64,000 nucleotides of DNA from Paenibacillus polymyxa (lineage in GTDB: Bacteria; Bacillota; Bacilli; Paenibacillales; Paenibacillaceae), in NCBI RefSeq assembly GCF_018614975.1, contig NZ_JAGGNR010000014.1, positions 186,001 through 250,000 of the forward strand, given 5' to 3'. Below the pieces are notes generated by a model. That model had not been told where the DNA came from. It worked only from the letters and a program-made list of their open reading frames with translations, and searched no databases. This document shows, in pieces, positions 35,311 through 44,867 of the stretch. The position numbers were made by a program, and so were the translations under genes. The stretch's first letter is position 1; each line of letters opens with the position of its first letter.

Positions 35311-38133
35311 CTATTTACGAGTCAGTAACAGACTGCCAAAGCGGGAAGTATCTTGATAAGAATTACCTGATGAATCACTCCAGATGGACACACTGCTTCG
35401 CTTGCCATCCCCCGCGCCATCATCATTTACTTGCAGATCAAATCCAATCCATCTTTTCCCTTCAGCACGAACGCTATCTAGTGGGATTGCCACTTCAACT
35501 GTATACCCTCCGCTTGTTAATCGGGTAGCTGATTTGAAGCTTTCTTTCCGTGCATTTCCTCCAAAAGAAGTTTCATTATCAAAATTGACCCGGTACTGGG
35601 CGTCATCCTCCTGATAGAATGTTGTCTGATCTTTGCTCGGGTCGATAAAAATCTCGATCGAATCCTGCTCATGTGCATTAGAACTTAATTTGCTTCGCAA
35701 AGGATCTTTCACATCTGCCAATACGTACAGGTATTTCTCATCCCATAACAGCTGTGCAGTCGCGGTTGCACCGGAGTTTCCGACCACCCAGACATCCGTT
35801 TTAACAGATGCAGCTTTCTTCCAGACGTTATCCTTTTTTGCATCAATGACAGGTTTGCCATAAGTGACCTTGGTTTGTTTCAAGACAGAACCGAGCTTCA
35901 GTTTGCCCCGGTTGGCTGGTTTGTTGGGCTGTTGATTGGAAATATCATTCCAAACGATGGTCGCTGTCTTTCCAGCAGCATATTCATCCGTAATCCGAAA
36001 ATCCAGAGACAAGACCTGGCCTTCGGTAAGTAAAGTAGCTGACATAGGCAGTGATGCGTATACAACATAACCGGTTTTTGTCTCCTGTACGTTGTAAGTA
36101 TTTTTATCTTTGCCTTTACCGCCATCCCGTTTAAATGTATATTGACCATTGGCAGACGGCGGATTTTTCTTCTTGGCAGACAGATCAGCTTCAGAAGTTG
36201 CAGTGCCTGTCTCCTTGACTTCTTCCGCGAGGAAAACCTGCACCTGATCCCCTTTGCGACGTGTGGTATCCTTCACTTCCACTCGTAAATTCACCTTTTT
36301 GGCATCCCACATCATACGAGCCTCACCCGTAACCGCAGATGTACCATCTGCCAGATGATTAATTTCGAGTCCTTTCACAGCACCCCAAAGAATATCTTCC
36401 TGTCCTTTGTGATTCGGGAAAGAAGGGCTGACCTTAAGTGCTGTCCATTCATTACGATAGATCGGAAGGGTGGAAGGGTCCACCAGTGCCCAAAATGCCG
36501 GTTTTGCTTTTAATTTACGATCAAATAACAATGGTGCATCTTTGCGTCCTTTGACTGGATGATTGTCAAGCCATGTACCATCATCTGCAAGTCCCCAGAC
36601 CGTAACACTGTCCATCACACCGCGTTTTCCCAACTCTTCGAACAGGTCGAACAGTTCACGATAACGATAAGCTTGTTGCAGCATTAATTCATCTGTGACA
36701 GGCATCTCCAGTTCAGAATTACTTGAATAGATCGAAACATCCAGCTCTGTAACCTGTACATTCACACCAAGAGCGATCACTTTCTCAAAAGCCTCACGAA
36801 TGAGCTTTACATCCGGTCCGTACATCGACACATGCATCTGAAATCCAACCGCATCAATCGGTGTTCCTTTGGCAAGCAGCTTCTCTACAAGCTTCACCAT
36901 ATCATTCAGCTTGTTTCCATTGCCCTCCATTCCATAGTCATTAATCACCAATACAGCATCGGGGTCAGCCTCACGTGCATATCGGAAAGCCAGCTCAATG
37001 TAATCACTGTCATCTCCGTCGCCATCCACATCCCCAATAATATCTCTCCACTTGGAATTACTGGCCTCATTCCGCAAGCCGCCTCCGTCTGAGATGACTT
37101 CATTGACGACATCCCATGTATGAACCTTTCCTTTGTACCGGGTCACGATGGTTTGAATATGGGTTTTCATCCGTGCAAGCAACTGTTCCCGCGTGGCAGG
37201 TTTCGATGCATCATCCGGATCGGTAAAGAACCACTCCGGCACCTGACTATGCCATAACAGCGTATGACCTCTCACCTCCATGTCATTCGCTTCGGCAAAG
37301 TTCACCAGACGATCTGCCTCTGACCAGACAAACTGCCCTTCCTGTGGTTGCATCGCATCCATTTTCATAAAATTTCCCGCTGTAATGCTATTAAAATGTT
37401 TCGTCAACAGCTGGGAATGCGGATCTTCCGCATCCAGTGCAGACTGGTCGATTGCCGCTCCCATTGCATAGTGTTGTCCCACAACATCCACTAGATTCGG
37501 AATGTTCGGCTCTATTTCAATTTTTTCGGCTTCTGTAATCAGAACATCATCCACGTAAAAAGTAATCGTATCAGCCGGCGTCACTTCTGCTGACGTCTTC
37601 CAAGGTGTCTCTGCATACATGCGGAATCCGGTGATGCCACTATTTTCTCCGGGGATCACCACATCCGCCTCGATTTTTTTCCACTGTCCTTTGTTCAGGG
37701 TAGCAGAGGCAAACGTAGCATATTCACGACTTGAAGCGTCGTTATTGTACTCTTTCTCCAGTGAACCGTTAATGACCTGACTGTCGGGTCCTTCATCGTA
37801 CATGGCCCAAAATGAAATATGAACCGTGCTGCCCTTCTGTACATGGTCTATTACTTCAATTAAGGGTCCATGGAACGTTTCGGTACGGGAAGAGATTCTC
37901 AGGCTGCGTGTACTGTCGTGACCTACTTGCGCTACGATATCAAGCTTTTCACTCGCACGTGGACGCCATTGCCCCAACACACCATCTTCAAAATTAGCCT
38001 CGAACAGTACTTCTTCATCGCCAGTCTTAACGTCCGCAGCCGCAGCACGTGTCCCTCCTGTTCCCACACTTGGGAACAAACTGAAGATCAATACAGCCGA
38101 CAAACACAAGCTCCACCATTTTCTCAAATGCAT
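35311..38133 (-). CDS. Secreted endo-1,4-beta-xylanase, CBM22-GH10-CBM9
   Basis: The signal peptide spans residues 1-33. A CBM22-like module follows at ~42-200 (FEDGVLGQWRPR). The GH10 catalytic domain at ~212-550 has acid/base Glu345 (WDVVNEV) and nucleophile Glu463 (VTELDVS). Two CBM9-like modules follow at ~560-770 and ~780-940 (LLWDEKYLYVLADVKD, DSIEIFIDP). No S-layer anchor is present, so the 940-residue enzyme should be released. It hydrolyses xylan backbones. A LacI gene lies upstream, and an operator overlaps its likely promoter. Confidence 0.94.
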   Translation of the reverse strand: MHLRKWWSLCLSAVLIFSLFPSVGTGGTRAAAADVKTGDEEVLFEANFEDGVLGQWRPRASEKLDIVAQVGHDSTRSLRISSRTETFHGPLIEVIDHVQKGSTVHISFWAMYDEGPDSQVINGSLEKEYNNDASSREYATFASATLNKGQWKKIEADVVIPGENSGITGFRMYAETPWKTSAEVTPADTITFYVDDVLITEAEKIEIEPNIPNLVDVVGQHYAMGAAIDQSALDAEDPHSQLLTKHFNSITAGNFMKMDAMQPQEGQFVWSEADRLVNFAEANDMEVRGHTLLWHSQVPEWFFTDPDDASKPATREQLLARMKTHIQTIVTRYKGKVHTWDVVNEVISDGGGLRNEASNSKWRDIIGDVDGDGDDSDYIELAFRYAREADPDAVLVINDYGMEGNGNKLNDMVKLVEKLLAKGTPIDAVGFQMHVSMYGPDVKLIREAFEKVIALGVNVQVTELDVSIYSSNSELEMPVTDELMLQQAYRYRELFDLFEELGKRGVMDSVTVWGLADDGTWLDNHPVKGRKDAPLLFDRKLKAKPAFWALVDPSTLPIYRNEWTALKVSPSFPNHKGQEDILWGAVKGLEINHLADGTSAVTGEARMMWDAKKVNLRVEVKDTTRRKGDQVQVFLAEEVKETGTATSEADLSAKKKNPPSANGQYTFKRDGGKGKDKNTYNVQETKTGYVVYASLPMSATLLTEGQVLSLDFRITDEYAAGKTATIVWNDISNQQPNKPANRGKLKLGSVLKQTKVTYGKPVIDAKKDNVWKKAASVKTDVWVVGNSGATATAQLLWDEKYLYVLADVKDPLRSKLSSNAHEQDSIEIFIDPSKDQTTFYQEDDAQYRVNFDNETSFGGNARKESFKSATRLTSGGYTVEVAIPLDSVRAEGKRWIGFDLQVNDDGAGDGKRSSVSIWSDSSGNSYQDTSRFGSLLLTRK

Positions 38134-38245
38134 CCGATCTCCTCCTTGGTTGGTTGTTTGTGAAGAGTAACCTTTGTTCTGTCATGCGCCAGCCCTTTAC
38201 AAGATCGTACAGGATTGGATAGACGTTACGTTATTCAATAGAAAT

Positions 38246-38264
38246 TGTAAGCACTTTCATTATA
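38246..38264 (-). promoter_or_regulatory. -10 element and cre/LacI-type operator of the xylanase gene
   Basis: On the minus strand TATAAT (38264-38259) is followed directly by TGAAAGTGCTTACA, a good match to cre-like LacI-family operators. Binding would cover the transcription start. A weak -35 TAAACA stands 17 bp upstream. Confidence 0.55.
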
Positions 38265-38394
38265 CGATTGCCAGCAAACTTTGTTTACCCGTTAAACTAT
38301 AGGACTTGTATGTGAAATCGTAAAATCCGTTCACTATGATAAATCAGGATGTTTTCATGCCATCGTCATTATGCTCCAGAATATATATAGAACG

Positions 38395-38422
38395 ACAAAA
38401 AGCACAGCTTGTTAGCTGTGCT
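38395..38422 (-). terminator. Terminator of the lacI-type gene
   Basis: AGCACAGCT and AGCTGTGCT form a perfect nine-base stem followed by TTTTT on the minus strand. Confidence 0.85.
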
Positions 38423-38453
38423 CCGTGTCCACATCTTGAGGACTTTACGGTCT

Positions 38454-39458
38454 TTACACTTTTAAAGGTGCTGTCGTCTGACGGACGACCAGATTGGAAG
38501 GTTCCGTCACCACGGGAGGAGAATAAGATGGATTCTCGATCATGGCAATCAGATATTCGATGGACTTAATGCCTATGGAATAAATATTCTGATTCACCGT
38601 GGTCAGTCCGGGTTTAAACACCTCAGCATAATATGTGTTGTCGAATCCGACAACCGAGATATCTTCTGGCACACTCAGTCCATGTTTTTCAATTTCATGA
38701 ATCGCCCCAAAAGCAGACATGTCTGATGCACAGACAATCCCCGTTGGTTGATCCTGAAGTGCCAGCAATCGCCGGGCAGCCTTGCTTCCTCCGTCGAATG
38801 AATAATCGCAGACTTCCAGATATACCGTAGAATACGGAATGCCGCATTCTCGCAGTCCTTCCCGATATCCTTCCAATCGCAGATTAGCTACAGCAGGTCC
38901 AAGTGTCCCTGAGATATAGGCAATTTTGCGGTGCCCAAGCTCATACAGATGTTTGACACTCATCGAGATCCCGTTTGCGTTATCCGTAGTAATGTAACCG
39001 GCACGCTTGCCCAACATGTCCGTATCGATAAACATCGTTGGAATCTCTGCATCCACCAGTTCCTGAATACTCGCGTTTTCTCTGCCTTCCCCGAATACCA
39101 CAACGCCATCCACATTACGACTGCGGCAATGTTTGATGAAGGAGTACGCCGGATCATCGAATCGAGTAGACAACCGGACCAGATCATATCCACTGTTCTC
39201 CAGCGCTGTCTTGATCCCTTCCAGCAACTCTGACACAAAAGGGTTTGTAAACGGAACCGTTAAAAGTACTCCCACCGTCCATGAACGGCGTTTGACAAGT
39301 CCACGTGCGACCACATTGGGTTGATATTTCAATAATTCGATGGCTATATTGACTTTTTTGCGTGTTTTTTCACTTACATCAGGATAATCGTTTATCACTT
39401 TGGAAACGGTTGCAACAGATACTCCCGCTTCCTTGGCTACATCATGGATAGAAGCCAT
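38454..39458 (-). CDS. LacI-family transcriptional regulator
   Basis: The 334-residue protein has an N-terminal helix-turn-helix (IHDVAKEAGVSVATVSKVIND) and hinge (YQPNVVARGLV). A periplasmic-binding-like sensor domain follows, with VGVLLTVPFTNPFVSELLEGI, GIVCASDMSAFGAI and ISVVGFDNTYYAEVFKPGLTTV. It stands immediately upstream of the xylanase gene, separated by its own terminator. It is therefore a good candidate repressor acting at 38246-38259. The ligand is unknown, plausibly a xylo-oligosaccharide. Confidence 0.88.
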   Translation of the reverse strand: MASIHDVAKEAGVSVATVSKVINDYPDVSEKTRKKVNIAIELLKYQPNVVARGLVKRRSWTVGVLLTVPFTNPFVSELLEGIKTALENSGYDLVRLSTRFDDPAYSFIKHCRSRNVDGVVVFGEGRENASIQELVDAEIPTMFIDTDMLGKRAGYITTDNANGISMSVKHLYELGHRKIAYISGTLGPAVANLRLEGYREGLRECGIPYSTVYLEVCDYSFDGGSKAARRLLALQDQPTGIVCASDMSAFGAIHEIEKHGLSVPEDISVVGFDNTYYAEVFKPGLTTVNQNIYSIGIKSIEYLIAMIENPSYSPPVVTEPSNLVVRQTTAPLKV

Positions 39459-39587
39459 CTGATCACCTCAACCTCTTTCAAATCCCCTGTCTCCGGCTGC
39501 ATTTTCTATAACATCGGCAGGTTTGTCTACCCATTATAGCTTAAAACAGCCTGAAACGGTATGGAAGGTTCCTAATGCTTTTAAGCT

Positions 39588-40595
39588 CTATTCCTGCTGT
39601 TCCAGATTCTTCAAATCCAGAGACAGTTTCTCCATTGTTGTTGCAAATACAGCGAGTTCAGCCGAGCGTGAAGCTTGGCTCCGTGCTCCGCGAGACGTAT
39701 GATCCGACTCCTGCTGCACACTGCTTAGTTTCTTCATGATCTGCTCCAGATTAGACTGAATTTTCCCCTGGGCATCCCGAGAGCTGGCTGCAAGCTTGCG
39801 CACCTCACTGGCAACTACTTCGAAGCCACGTCCGAACTCTCCTGCATGAGCAGCTTCAATCGCTGCATTCAGACCGACAAGATGACTCTGATCCGATATC
39901 TCGCGAATGAGTTCACCCATTTTTCCGATCTGCTGGATCTCCCCTGTCAATTCCGTGAGCAGAACTTGAGCCTGATCCTGAGAAGCCGCTGTTTCTTTGG
40001 CAACACTCGATATAGCCATTGCGCTTTCATTTAATTCACTAATCATGCCTGTAAGCTCTTGGGTAATCTGCGTAATCGCCTGCAAGGTATGTTGTTGGTC
40101 ATCGGCAAGCTGATGTAACTTTTCTTTTTCTTTCTTCTCATAGGCTTCAAGGACAAGCTGTGAATCCAGATTAAACATTTTGCTAAGCGCTTGAATGACA
40201 AGATGCCAGGAATCAGGGATAACCTGCTGGAATATGCTCGTTGCAATATCAAGGTATACCATATAGGTACCCAGATAATAATCTTCGGACAGACCAATCC
40301 GTGAATGTACAAGCCCAATTGCAATCCGTTGCTCAATGTATGCGTCGTCCACAATTCCATCCGTCATCGATAACCAGTACATCTTCTGCGTCTCTTTTAA
40401 ACGTTCAATGGAGGAGAATCTTGCGATCAGATCTACCAGATCAGGATAATTCCCCACATGATTGTAGAAATGATCTACCACTTCATTAACGACTTTTTTA
40501 AAAACAGGTCGATGATTGGCAAGCAGTGTTAGATCCCCTGCGGTTAATCCCATGTAATCAAGTTGCTTCTGTCTTGTTGCGGAAATACTGCTCAT
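39588..40595 (-). CDS. Short globin-coupled chemoreceptor-like sensor (HemAT type)
   Basis: Residues ~1-165 resemble the HemAT protoglobin domain. [23 protein letters not shown] includes His97 as the likely proximal haem ligand. Residues ~230-300 contain the conserved chemoreceptor tip ([32 protein letters not shown]). The whole protein (335 residues) is shorter than B. subtilis HemAT, so the signalling hairpin is truncated. There is no membrane segment. The start is uncertain: the ATG at 40595 fits family N-termini, but in-frame ATGs at 40628 and 40691 exist. Confidence 0.8.
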   Translation of the reverse strand: MSSISATRQKQLDYMGLTAGDLTLLANHRPVFKKVVNEVVDHFYNHVGNYPDLVDLIARFSSIERLKETQKMYWLSMTDGIVDDAYIEQRIAIGLVHSRIGLSEDYYLGTYMVYLDIATSIFQQVIPDSWHLVIQALSKMFNLDSQLVLEAYEKKEKEKLHQLADDQQHTLQAITQITQELTGMISELNESAMAISSVAKETAASQDQAQVLLTELTGEIQQIGKMGELIREISDQSHLVGLNAAIEAAHAGEFGRGFEVVASEVRKLAASSRDAQGKIQSNLEQIMKKLSSVQQESDHTSRGARSQASRSAELAVFATTMEKLSLDLKNLEQQE

Positions 40596-40760
40596 ATCTG
40601 GTTCAGTCAGCTCCTTAATAAACACCATTACTTTAAATTGTAAATATATGTATTGATTATAGACTAAAATACCTAAACATACATATACCATTAGAACTAA
40701 TTCTCTTTAAAATTAACCTTATTTGTCAGCTTTTCAGACGAATATAACCTTCATGTAATT

Positions 40761-40800
40761 AAAAAGGCCCTGACTCTGCTGTGAAGGAGCCTCACAGCAG
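40761..40800 (-). terminator. Terminator downstream of prkA
   Basis: CTGCTGTGA and TCACAGCAG form the core stem, which extends weakly outward. TTTTT follows on the minus strand. Confidence 0.75.
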
Positions 40801-40836
40801 ACATCAGAAGCCTGATCCGGAATGGTTCGTTGCCGA

Positions 40837-42732
40837 TTAGCGATTAAGCAGACTGCCCACATAACGGAGCAGTTCATTGGCGCTGGCTGCGGTATATCCA
40901 TGCTCTTCAATTAAGCGTTTAATAACTTCATTCATTCGTTTCAATTGGGTTGCATCTGGTGTTTTGGTTGAGGTTGTAATCTTGACGATGTCTTTCAGAT
41001 CTGTAAACAACTTCTTCTCAATCGCTTCACGCAGACGGTCATGGCTGCTGTACTCGAATTTGCGCTCCTTACGGGAGTATGCCGAGATTCGGATTAGAAT
41101 CTCTTCCCTGAACGCTTTCTTTGCATTCTCGGAGATCCCGATCTGCTCCTCGATGGAACGCATCAAACGCTCATCCGGGTCCATTTCTTCATCTGTGAGC
41201 GGATCACGAATTTTGGACCAGTTGCAGAATGCTTCAATGTTATCCAGGTAATTCTCGAATAGCGTTCTTGCCGACTCCTCGAATGAGTACACAAATGCTT
41301 TCTGCACTTCCTTCTTGGCCAGTTCATCATACTCCTTGCGTGCAAGAGCAATGAAGTTCAGATAACGCTCACGCTCTTCCTTCGTAATCGAAGCATGTTG
41401 GTCCAGACCGTCCTTGATGGCCCGCAGAATGTCCAGCGCGTTAATGCACTGAAGATTTTGCTTGATCAAAGCACTGGAGATCCGGTTAATGACATACCGT
41501 GGATCGATGCCGGACATCCCTTCATCCAAATACTCATTTTGCATCTCGCGAAGATCGGCTTCTTTGTATCCTTCCACTTCTTCACCATCATACATCCGCA
41601 TCTTTTTAACGAGATCCATGCCTTGTTTCTTCGTTTCCTTCAAGCGGGTAAGTATGGAAAAAATGGCTGCAGTCCGCAATGCATGCGGTGCAATATGAAC
41701 ATGCTTCATGTCACTTTGCTGAATGAGCTTGGCATAGATTTTCTCTTCCTCGGATACTTTCAAGTTGTACGGAATCGGCATGACAATCATCCGGGATTGC
41801 AGCGCCTCATTCTTCTTGTTGGAGATAAAAGACTTATACTCCGATTCATTCGTATGCGCCACAATCATTTCATCCGCACTGATTAAGGCGAAGCGTCCTG
41901 CTTTGAAGTTCCCTTCCTGCGTGAGCGACAGGAGATTCCACAGGAATTTCTCATCACATTTCAACATCTCCTGGAACTCCATTAATCCGCGGTTCGCCTT
42001 GTTCAACTCCCCATCAAAACGATAGGCACGTGGATCGGATTCGGAACCGAACTCCGTAATGGTGGAGAAGTCGATGCTACCGGTCAGATCGGCAATATCC
42101 TGCGATTTTGGATCGGATGGACTGAACGTTCCTATCCCGACCCGATTATCTTCGGACACAATGACCCGTTCAACCGGCACCTTGCTGATATCACCGCCAT
42201 ATTCGGTACGGAGTCTCATTTGGCAAGATGGGCAAAGGTTGCCCTCAATACGGACACCAATTTCCTTTTCCACTTCAGGACGAAGCTCCAGTGGAATCAG
42301 ATGTAGTGGCTCCTCATGCATCGGGCATCCATCAATGGCGTATATCGCACCTTTCTCTGTCCGCGAGAACTGTTCAAGCCCTCGTTTCAGCAGCGTCACC
42401 AGCGTCGATTTACCTCCACTTACGGGACCCATCAGGAGCAAGATCCGTTTACGTACATCCAGACGACGTGCTGCCGAGTGGAAGTATTCTTCAACCAGCT
42501 TTTCAATCGAACGATCCAGTCCAAAGATCTCCTGCTCAAAAAACTTGTACCGCTTATGCCCACCTACTTCTTCAACGCCAAACGATTCAATCATTTCATA
42601 CACTCTGGCGTGAGCCGTCATTGCCGGAGTCGGGTTCTCTCTCAGCAGTTCAATATAATCTTCAAATGTTCCGTTCCATGTCAAACGGTCACTCTCTGCC
42701 CGATGTTCCGCAATGCGTTCAAAAATATTCAT
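40837..42732 (-). CDS. prkA: Serine protein kinase PrkA
   Basis: The ATG at 42732 follows GGGAGG and gives 631 residues, the length of B. subtilis PrkA. The N-terminal AAA-type domain has Walker A GPVSGGKSTL. A CPSCQ pair sits in the middle, and the C-terminal half holds the proposed kinase domain (LFTDLKDIVKITTSTKTPD). PrkA is a sporulation-linked protein that functions with YhbH and SpoVR, whose genes lie 8 kb away here on the other strand. It is monocistronic with a terminator. Confidence 0.93.
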   Translation of the reverse strand: MNIFERIAEHRAESDRLTWNGTFEDYIELLRENPTPAMTAHARVYEMIESFGVEEVGGHKRYKFFEQEIFGLDRSIEKLVEEYFHSAARRLDVRKRILLLMGPVSGGKSTLVTLLKRGLEQFSRTEKGAIYAIDGCPMHEEPLHLIPLELRPEVEKEIGVRIEGNLCPSCQMRLRTEYGGDISKVPVERVIVSEDNRVGIGTFSPSDPKSQDIADLTGSIDFSTITEFGSESDPRAYRFDGELNKANRGLMEFQEMLKCDEKFLWNLLSLTQEGNFKAGRFALISADEMIVAHTNESEYKSFISNKKNEALQSRMIVMPIPYNLKVSEEEKIYAKLIQQSDMKHVHIAPHALRTAAIFSILTRLKETKKQGMDLVKKMRMYDGEEVEGYKEADLREMQNEYLDEGMSGIDPRYVINRISSALIKQNLQCINALDILRAIKDGLDQHASITKEERERYLNFIALARKEYDELAKKEVQKAFVYSFEESARTLFENYLDNIEAFCNWSKIRDPLTDEEMDPDERLMRSIEEQIGISENAKKAFREEILIRISAYSRKERKFEYSSHDRLREAIEKKLFTDLKDIVKITTSTKTPDATQLKRMNEVIKRLIEEHGYTAASANELLRYVGSLLNR

Positions 42733-43096
42733 GCTTGGTACCTCCCATGGCTCCTTTAGTGTGATTGTCAACCATTCCGAATGGTATGAAGAAATCAATA
42801 GAATTGCGGCTCCTGCTTGAATACCAATCTTGCGGTCCTGTTTAGTTCCGCCACCCTCTGTCCAAACATCTTGTATTGTTGTGAAAAGTGTATTACATAC
42901 CTATGCGGCAATTCGGATAAGTTGACCTCTTTTTTTTCAATCCCTGGCTTCGAATTTTGGCTTTTCCCTGTTCTATCAGACATCATGTGCCTTCAGAAAA
43001 AAAAGAACGAATATGATATAATGAGGGTTCTATATTCAGGAAACCGGACAATGCATGGCCAGATCACCAGGGCATTTTAGGAAAGGAGCACGAACG
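42733..43096. other. Divergent promoter region of prkA and the DUF2161 gene
   Basis: Plus strand: extended -10 TGATATAAT at 43014-43022. Minus strand: AATACACT near 42890 resembles a sigma-E -10 (CATACAnT) for prkA, without a convincing -35. No coding potential is seen. Confidence 0.45.
43014..43022 (+). promoter_or_regulatory. Extended -10 promoter element
   Basis: TGATATAAT lies 75 bp before the ATG at 43097. No good -35 is visible, which is normal for extended -10 promoters. Confidence 0.6.
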
Positions 43097-43942
43097 ATGG
43101 CAGTGCAATACGAAACCGAATTATATTTGCCTGTGAAGGCTTTCTTCGAGCAGCGTGGCTTCGACGTGAAGGCGGAAGTCAGACATTGTGACCTCGTTGG
43201 GGTCAGATCGGATCAGGAGGAACCACTAATTGTGGAGATGAAAAAAACATTTAACCTCTCCCTGTTGTTGCAGGGCATGCAGCGCTTGAAGCTTAGCCCG
43301 TTCGTGTATCTGGCCGTCGAGCGCAATCGCAGCAAACGTGGCGCCGTGAACCAACGCTGGAGCGAACTGACTGCATTATGCAGACAGCTCGGTCTGGGGC
43401 TGCTAACGGTCACATTTTACAAAACCAAACCTCCCCTGATTGATGTATTGTGCGAGCCTTCCGCCCAGATCCCCCTCACTGGTCGCAATCAGGTGGCTCG
43501 CAAAAGCGGTGTTCGACGGAAACGCCTGCTTAAGGAATTCGACGAACGCAGCGGAGACTACAATACGGGAGGCAGCACACGCAGACAGCTTGTCACGGCA
43601 TATCGCGAAAAAGCCTTACGGGTCGCATCCGCTCTGCGAACGAACGGAGAAGCCTCTCCCGCCAACCTCGCCAGAGAGACTGGTGTAGGTTCTGCCGCGG
43701 CGATTCTGCAAAAAAATTATTATGGCTGGTTCGAACGCCTCTCCCGTGGAAAGTATATTCTGACAATTAAGGGAGTACAGGCGTTAACCGAGCATGCACA
43801 CATGCTTGAAGATAATGATATGATTGAACGAACCATTAATGAACTTGATGTAACGTATTCTGTATCTGGTGAACATAAGGACGACCTTGCGCATATCGCT
43901 GAGACAGCCGAGCAGTACTTGAAAAACACAGGCCATATCTGA
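43097..43942 (+). CDS. DUF2161 PD-(D/E)XK-like protein
   Basis: The ATG at 43097 follows AAAGGAG. The 281 residues start with YETELYLPVKAFFEQRGFDVKAEV. CDLVGVRSDQEEPLIVEMKK follows, with Asp and the E-x-K spacing of a PD-(D/E)XK nuclease core. The C-terminal part contains a helix-turn-helix-like ANLARETGVGSAAAILQKNYYGWFER. This fits the DUF2161 family of putative phosphodiesterases. Its substrate is unknown. It is a single gene ending at a bidirectional terminator. Confidence 0.75.
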   Translation: MAVQYETELYLPVKAFFEQRGFDVKAEVRHCDLVGVRSDQEEPLIVEMKKTFNLSLLLQGMQRLKLSPFVYLAVERNRSKRGAVNQRWSELTALCRQLGLGLLTVTFYKTKPPLIDVLCEPSAQIPLTGRNQVARKSGVRRKRLLKEFDERSGDYNTGGSTRRQLVTAYREKALRVASALRTNGEASPANLARETGVGSAAAILQKNYYGWFERLSRGKYILTIKGVQALTEHAHMLEDNDMIERTINELDVTYSVSGEHKDDLAHIAETAEQYLKNTGHI

Positions 43943-43984
43943 TACGGAATTACTTGAAGTAAGTGATATAAAAAATGAGAATGC

Positions 43985-44024
43985 AAAAACACCTGTCATC
44001 TCCAACGGACGACAGGTGTTTTTG
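43985..44024. terminator. Bidirectional terminator
   Basis: AAACACCTGTC and GACAGGTGTTT form an 11-bp stem with T-tracts on both strands, between convergent genes. Confidence 0.85.
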
Positions 44025-44048
44025 TGTATTCTATATAGAAGATTGTTA

Positions 44049-44675
44049 TTAGAAGCTTGCTGCTACTTCAGAAGCCAATTTCAGACCTGCAGTAACGATT
44101 TCTTCAGCACGATCTGCAGAAGCGTTATGACCTTCAACGATAACCACTTCAGGGTTTTGAATGCCCCACAAGCCGAGAACTGTTTTCAGGAAGTTCAGGG
44201 ACATTTCAGCAGCTGCCATTGGACCTTCGGAATATACGCCACCACGTGCGTTAAGCAAAGCTACTTTTTTGTCGCCAGCCAGTCCTACAGGACCTTCAGC
44301 AGTGTATTTGAATGTTTTACCAGCTTGGCTCAGGTAAGCAATGTAGTTTACCAATGGTGCAGGAACAGTGAAGTTCCAGAGCGGGAATGCAAATACCACT
44401 TTGTCAGCTGCCAAGAATTGATCTTGAAGCTGTGCTGCAAGTGAAGCTGCTTTTTGCTCGTCAGCTGTCAATTCAAAACCGTTAGCTGCTTTGTAAGTAC
44501 CTGTGATTGCAGTGTTACCATAGAATGGGAATTCTGTATTGTAGAGATCCAACTCAGTAACTGTGTCACCTGGGTGGGACTCTTTGTATGCGCTCAAGAA
44601 TGCATCGTACAATTTAACGCTGACTGCTTGATCTGCAGGACGGTCATTTGCTTTAACGAATAAAATATTAGACAT
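44049..44675 (-). CDS. azoR: FMN-dependent NADH-azoreductase
   Basis: The 208-residue flavodoxin-like protein starts MSNILFVKANDRPADQAVSVKLYDAF. It carries ELDLYNTEFPFYGN, the FMN-contact segment FAFPLWNFTVPAPLVNYIAYLSQAGKTFKYT, and LLNARGGVYSEGP. These match the AzoR family, which reduces azo bonds and quinones using NAD(P)H. Codon use is biased to A/T-ending major codons, suggesting high expression. There is no linked regulator. Confidence 0.9.
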   Translation of the reverse strand: MSNILFVKANDRPADQAVSVKLYDAFLSAYKESHPGDTVTELDLYNTEFPFYGNTAITGTYKAANGFELTADEQKAASLAAQLQDQFLAADKVVFAFPLWNFTVPAPLVNYIAYLSQAGKTFKYTAEGPVGLAGDKKVALLNARGGVYSEGPMAAAEMSLNFLKTVLGLWGIQNPEVVIVEGHNASADRAEEIVTAGLKLASEVAASF

Positions 44676-44867
44676 GTTGAATTTTCCCCCGTTAGATAAA
44701 ATATATGAGTGCCCTTTCTGAACTCACCACAATTGCAGCTTATATAAAGAAACCAACAACTCATTAATTCATATTATATATAAAAATGTTAGTGGATGCA
44801 ATAACGTAATTACTTTGGTCATGAACCAATTTTAATTTTTGCTACATAATCTATTTTTTGATCTGAC

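Larger units (their letters stand above)
38134..38453. other. Intergenic region between lacI-type and xylanase genes
   Basis: It holds the xylanase promoter/operator and the terminator of the lacI-type gene, both listed separately. No coding potential is seen. Confidence 0.6.

Noticed and set aside
42059-42764. Long plus-strand frames opposite prkA
   Set aside because: They lack ribosome sites and mirror the strongly conserved prkA frame.
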